From assembly GCF_023715785.1 (NCBI RefSeq), contig NZ_JAMBOX010000001.1, positions 496,001-560,000 on the forward strand: 64,000 nucleotides of DNA, given 5' to 3'. The notes under the pieces were generated by a model. It made no database searches. It saw nothing but the letters and a program-made list of their open reading frames with translations, and was not told the origin of the DNA. The translations under genes and the position numbers were made by a program. Source of the DNA: Neobacillus niacini. GTDB lineage: Bacteria; Bacillota; Bacilli; Bacillales; Cytobacillaceae. Below are positions 61,011 to 64,000 of the stretch, piece after piece. The number at the start of each line of letters is the position of its first letter. The stretch's first letter is position 1.

Positions 61011-61510
61011 ATGGCACAACAACCAGCCGGACGGAAAGGAAGGTGCCAACACATACCCGGAAAAGAGAATCAACAAAAAGATGGTGTCCTAAAGTCCGTG
61101 GAAGAGATATGCGAGGCAACATGGAAATCGGTCTACAAATTCATCTACTATAAAGTCCAAAACCGCGAGGAAGCAGAGGATATCACACAGGAAACCTATG
61201 TGAAGGCCATGGCCAATATCCCGGGGGAAGCATACAGCCCGAAAAATATCGAGCTTTTTTTGAAAACGGTCGCTTTCCTGCATTTGTTGCCCAGGTATTT
61301 GTCAGCCTGAAGCTTTCTCCTGAAGGGATCACCGGGGATTACCCAATTAAGACGGAGGAGCTGAAAGTAGTACAAAACAACGGGAAAGATGCACTCATTG
61401 AGGTAAGCAGTCCGCTTTCGCCGATTAAACGGGTTTACCTACAACGTCTTGTTAGACAAGACTCCATGGGAATCTGGACGGTTGTCAGCTATGACCCGGC
61501 AGATAAATAA
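61011..61510 (+). pseudogene. Collapsed ECF sigma factor/anti-sigma locus
   Basis: The 5' part encodes ECF sigma factor region 2 (CEATWKSVYKFIYYKVQNRE, EAEDITQETYVKAMANI, PKNIELFLKTVA). At about 61270 the sigma frame turns to nonsense and stops, while another frame continues with ENGRFPAFVAQVFVSLKLSP and ITGDYPIKTEELKVVQN, to a TAA at 61510. That part looks like the C-terminus of a different protein, perhaps the cognate anti-sigma or sensor. Sigma region 4 is missing. A deletion joining two adjacent genes is the simplest explanation. TGTAAC with CGTT 17 bases downstream (about 60978-61004) may be the old ECF promoter. Confidence 0.65.
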
Positions 61511-61516
61511 AAAGAA

Positions 61517-61548
61517 AAGACAATGGTCAAACGTCCATTGTCTTCTTT
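61517..61548 (+). terminator. Intrinsic terminator
   Basis: AAGACAATGG (61517-61526) pairs perfectly with CCATTGTCTT (61535-61544), followed by CTTT. Confidence 0.75.
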
Positions 61549-61551
61549 CAA

Positions 61552-61579
61552 AGGAAGCAGAGTCTGTTCTCTGCTTCCT
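61552..61579 (-). terminator. Hairpin downstream of the aldo/keto reductase gene
   Basis: AGGAAGCAGAG (61552-61562) pairs perfectly with CTCTGCTTCCT (61569-61579). It probably ends the minus-strand transcript; the T tract is weak. Confidence 0.6.
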
Positions 61580-61609
61580 CCCCTGCTTCCTAAAGAACGG
61601 TACCTTGGA

Positions 61610-62437
61610 TTAAAATTTAAAATTGTCGGGGTCGGCTCCCGTACGTTCGTTTTTGTTTAGTAAGTTGATTCGTTGCATGTCATCGTCAGTTAATATGAAG
61701 TCGAAGATGTCGGCGTTTTCGATGATACGGTGTTCTTTGATTGATTTCGGGATGGTGACGACGTTGTTTTGCAGGTCCCAGCGCAGAATGACTTGTGCGG
61801 GTGATTTTTGATGTTTGCTGGCGATGCTGACGATGGTCGGGTCATCCATAAGCTGTCCTTTTTTGAGCGGAGACCATGCCTCGAGCTGAATTTCCTGCTT
61901 CTCACAATACTCGCGGAGTTCCACTTGTGTCAGATGTGGATGATATTCCACTTGGTTGACGACAGGCTTAACCACACAATCCTGCAGTAAATCTTCTAAA
62001 TGGTGAATTTGGAAATTACTCACGCCAATAGCACGAATTTTCCCTTCTTTATAAAGCTTCTCTAATGCCCGCCACGTGTCCTTGTATTTCCCCTTTACCG
62101 GCCAATGAATCAGATAAAGGTCAAGGTAGTCAAGGTCAAGTTTTTTTAGACTAGATTCGAAGGCTTGCAGTGTGGATTCAAAGCCTTGATCGGAATTCCA
62201 TACCTTCGAGGTAATAAACAATTCTTCTCGTGGGACACCCGATCCCTTAATCGCCTGGCCTACACCAACTTCATTATCATAGAATGCTGCCGTGTCAATG
62301 CTGCGGTAGCCGTGTTTGATCGCGGCTTTGACAGCATCAATGACAACCTGGCCATCTTCCACTTTAAAGACACCCAATCCTACCCAAGGCATTTTTACAC
62401 CGTTATTTAATGTAGTTGTATCCTGCAAACTATTCAT
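61610..62437 (-). CDS. Aldo/keto reductase, AKR5 (YvgN/YtbE) type
   Basis: 275 residues. GGAGGAAG precedes the ATG. The tetrad is visible: Asp and Tyr in SIDTAAFYDNEVGVG, Lys in FITSKVWNSD and His in LYLIHWPVKG. The coenzyme region is VTIPKSIKEHRIIENADIFD. It should reduce methylglyoxal or other aldehydes with NADPH. It is downstream on the same strand of a 2-hydroxyacid dehydrogenase gene, with about 100 bases between, so they may share a transcript. Confidence 0.93.
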   Translation of the reverse strand: MNSLQDTTTLNNGVKMPWVGLGVFKVEDGQVVIDAVKAAIKHGYRSIDTAAFYDNEVGVGQAIKGSGVPREELFITSKVWNSDQGFESTLQAFESSLKKLDLDYLDLYLIHWPVKGKYKDTWRALEKLYKEGKIRAIGVSNFQIHHLEDLLQDCVVKPVVNQVEYHPHLTQVELREYCEKQEIQLEAWSPLKKGQLMDDPTIVSIASKHQKSPAQVILRWDLQNNVVTIPKSIKEHRIIENADIFDFILTDDDMQRINLLNKNERTGADPDNFKF

Positions 62438-62533
62438 CCTTTTTCTTCCTCCTCTTAGTAAAAATAATAGCTTTCACTCTTCTGGAAATTACGGGCACAA
62501 GCAAAACCACTAACCCCTACGTTTCCGAAGAAG

Positions 62534-63520
62534 TTACTTTTCAAATAAACAGCGCAGTTCCGGAACGACGTTTTCAGGCACACCGCGGGTGACGCCTGCC
62601 ACCAAGTTTTCCGCCGCCTTCATCGCCATGTCAAATCTCGTCCTGTCTGTAGCGGAACCAATATGCGGAAGGACCACGACATTGTCCATAGTTAACAGCG
62701 GATTGTCCTTTTCAATCGGTTCTACCTCAAATACATCCAATCCGGCCCCGCGGATTTTGCCTTCCTGCAATGCGGCAATCAGTGCCGTTTCATCGACAAC
62801 CTGGCCCCGTGAGCAATTAATGAAAATCGCAGAAGATTTCATCTTGTTAAACTGCTCTGCACCCATATAATGATAGGTTTCTGAAGTCAGCGGCAGCATC
62901 ATAACCACAATATCGGCACTCTCCAATAATGAATCCAACTCTCGATACTCGATGCCATACTGTTCCTCAAGCGCAGGTTTTCTTGTATGGCTGTGGTAAA
63001 GAACATTCATCTCAAATCCTAGCGCTGCTCTTCTGGAAATTTTTTCACCAATGCGCCCCATTCCAATAATCCCGATCGTGGCGTGATGGACATCCTGGCC
63101 ATAGAAATAGGTTTCCGGTTTGGTCTTGTCCCAGTTCCCTGCCTTCACGAGATTATTAAATTCCGAAATTCTTCTGGACGAGTCAAGGATTAACCCGAAA
63201 GCCAAATCGGCCACTGCCTCATCAAGGACATAGGGCGTATGTGTTCCCACTATACGGTGCTCCTTCATGACTTCCAAGTCAAAGGTATCATAGCCGACCG
63301 CAATATTACTGACGACTTTTAACCGGGGCGCTTTTTCTAAAAATTTCTTCGTAATGACTCCTTTTGGGGTCAACAGGCCATCGACATCTGCCACTTCCTC
63401 AAGCAGCACCTCGTTCGGTATCTGTTCCGTCTTCTCCCACATCCGATAGTCACAATATTGGGCAATATACTCTTCCACTTCTTTTGGAATCGGCTTCGCG
63501 ATAAAAACTTTTGGCTTCAT
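62534..63520 (-). CDS. D-2-hydroxyacid dehydrogenase (glyoxylate/hydroxypyruvate reductase type)
   Basis: About 328 residues. ATG at 63520 follows AGGAAGTG; the frame extends upstream without a signal. The NAD(P)-binding motif is IGIIGMGRIGEKISRRAALG. The catalytic Arg is in NCSRGQVVDE, Glu in VFEVEPIEKD and His in LPHIGSATDR. It reduces glyoxylate, hydroxypyruvate or 2-ketogluconate. It lies next to a galactonate dehydratase gene, so a sugar-acid substrate such as 2-keto-gluconate is plausible, which is inference. Confidence 0.93.
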   Translation of the reverse strand: MKPKVFIAKPIPKEVEEYIAQYCDYRMWEKTEQIPNEVLLEEVADVDGLLTPKGVITKKFLEKAPRLKVVSNIAVGYDTFDLEVMKEHRIVGTHTPYVLDEAVADLAFGLILDSSRRISEFNNLVKAGNWDKTKPETYFYGQDVHHATIGIIGMGRIGEKISRRAALGFEMNVLYHSHTRKPALEEQYGIEYRELDSLLESADIVVMMLPLTSETYHYMGAEQFNKMKSSAIFINCSRGQVVDETALIAALQEGKIRGAGLDVFEVEPIEKDNPLLTMDNVVVLPHIGSATDRTRFDMAMKAAENLVAGVTRGVPENVVPELRCLFEK

Positions 63521-63566
63521 ACACTCATCACTTCCTTTACTTATTTCAGGGCTGTTCCATATCAAT

Positions 63567-63590
63567 AGAGGCGCTTATTTCAGCGCCTCT
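63567..63590 (-). terminator. Hairpin after the galactonate dehydratase gene
   Basis: AGAGGCGCT (63567-63575) pairs perfectly with AGCGCCTCT (63582-63590). The T tract is weak, so it may be a leaky terminator before the hydroxyacid dehydrogenase gene. Confidence 0.6.
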
Positions 63591-63690
63591 TACCGTCTAT
63601 AAGATGTCTTCCTGATTAGGCCAGACGACTTTGGCATTTCTACATTCCAATCCGATCTATCCGCGCCGTACACCGGACGCCTATACAAAA

Positions 63691-64000
63691 CTACCATTCT
63701 GCGATACTTCCATCCTGATGGCGCCAGACGGGATTTTTCCAGTTATGGCCGAGTTCAGCCTGTTTGCGGACAAATTCTTCATTAATTTCAACACCCAAGC
63801 CCGGACCCTGGGGAATAGCGACATAGCCATCCTTATATTCAAATACTGCCGGATCCTTAAGATAATCCAGCAGGTCGCTGCCTTGGTTGTAGTGAATCCC
63901 CAAGCTCTGCTCCTGGATAAAAGCATTGTGGGAGGTGGCATCGACGTGCAGACACGCCGCCAGCGCAATCGGCCCTAACGGACAATGCGGAGCAAGGGCC
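63691..64000 (-). CDS. dgoD: D-galactonate dehydratase, C-terminal part (5' end outside window)
   Basis: The minus-strand frame is open to the window edge. It reads [20 protein letters not shown], then [16 protein letters not shown] and ends [29 protein letters not shown]. This is the characteristic C-terminus of DgoD in the enolase superfamily, with the catalytic His of APHCPLGP. The enzyme dehydrates D-galactonate to 2-keto-3-deoxy-galactonate. The rest of the gene and the pathway lie beyond the window. It is followed by a hairpin and the hydroxyacid dehydrogenase gene. Confidence 0.9.
   Translation of the reverse strand, partial: ALAPHCPLGPIALAACLHVDATSHNAFIQEQSLGIHYNQGSDLLDYLKDPAVFEYKDGYVAIPQGPGLGVEINEEFVRKQAELGHNWKNPVWRHQDGSIAEW

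Overview
The window looks like chromosomal DNA of a Bacillaceae member, probably from the Neobacillus/Mesobacillus/Bacillus sensu lato range. The evidence is strong GGAGG-type ribosome binding sites before most genes, frequent TTG/GTG starts, intrinsic terminators with U-tracts, sigma-A promoters, a class-D-type sortase signal (LPDTA), RsfA-like Myb repeats, and a LacI/MalFG/GH32 sugar locus. I saw no rRNA, tRNA, CRISPR array, transposase or phage gene. The species call is inference only.

Layout. 1-4.7 kb: end of a peptide-type ABC solute-binding protein, then an overlapping trio of two amidohydrolase paralogues (the first has lost its HxH metal motif) and an AroM-family protein. 5.4-7.1 kb: a surface protein carrying both a lipobox and an LPDTA sorting signal. 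7.5-15.4 kb: an aldo/keto reductase, a large Myb/HTH protein, an unknown membrane protein, and a secreted GH84 hexosaminidase with a CBM32 domain. 15.6-25.8 kb: a sigma-54 catabolic locus. Seven minus-strand genes (nitronate monooxygenase, carotenoid-oxygenase-type dioxygenase, acyl-CoA ligase, thiolase, muconolactone-isomerase-like protein, alpha/beta hydrolase, thioesterase) face a PAS/AAA+ sigma-54 activator and an SCP2-type thiolase; near-consensus -24/-12 promoters precede both arms.

26.2-34.1 kb: an accessory island bounded by intergenic repeats. A tight four-gene operon encodes an unknown protein, a sirtuin with a long novel N-terminus, a DraG-type ADP-ribosylglycohydrolase and a PD-(D/E)XK nuclease-like protein. 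Beside it lie a Cys-rich small protein with a palindromic operator, a WYL regulator, a small unknown protein and an ankyrin protein. This is the best candidate for an undescribed system. 34.9-37.3 kb: a quinone oxidoreductase, a nupC-like relic, a small acidic protein and a GNAT acetyltransferase.

37.5-45.3 kb: a probable mannosylglycerate locus. ManA and glycerate kinase are divergent from an RpiR regulator, a fructose-family PTS EIIABC and a GH38 alpha-mannosidase; together they would convert imported mannosylglycerate to fructose-6-P and phosphoglycerate. 46.3-53.3 kb: a sucrose/fructo-oligosaccharide locus (binding protein, two permeases, GH32, ROK fructokinase) with a divergent LacI regulator and three identical GAATACGTATTC operators.

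53.7-64 kb: a quinone oxidoreductase, a TetR regulator beside a 5'-truncated membrane protein gene, DinB, MscS, three small membrane proteins, a decayed polysaccharide deacetylase facing a collapsed ECF sigma/anti-sigma locus, an aldo/keto reductase, a 2-hydroxyacid dehydrogenase and the 3' end of a D-galactonate dehydratase gene. Three families of dispersed intergenic repeats run through the window.
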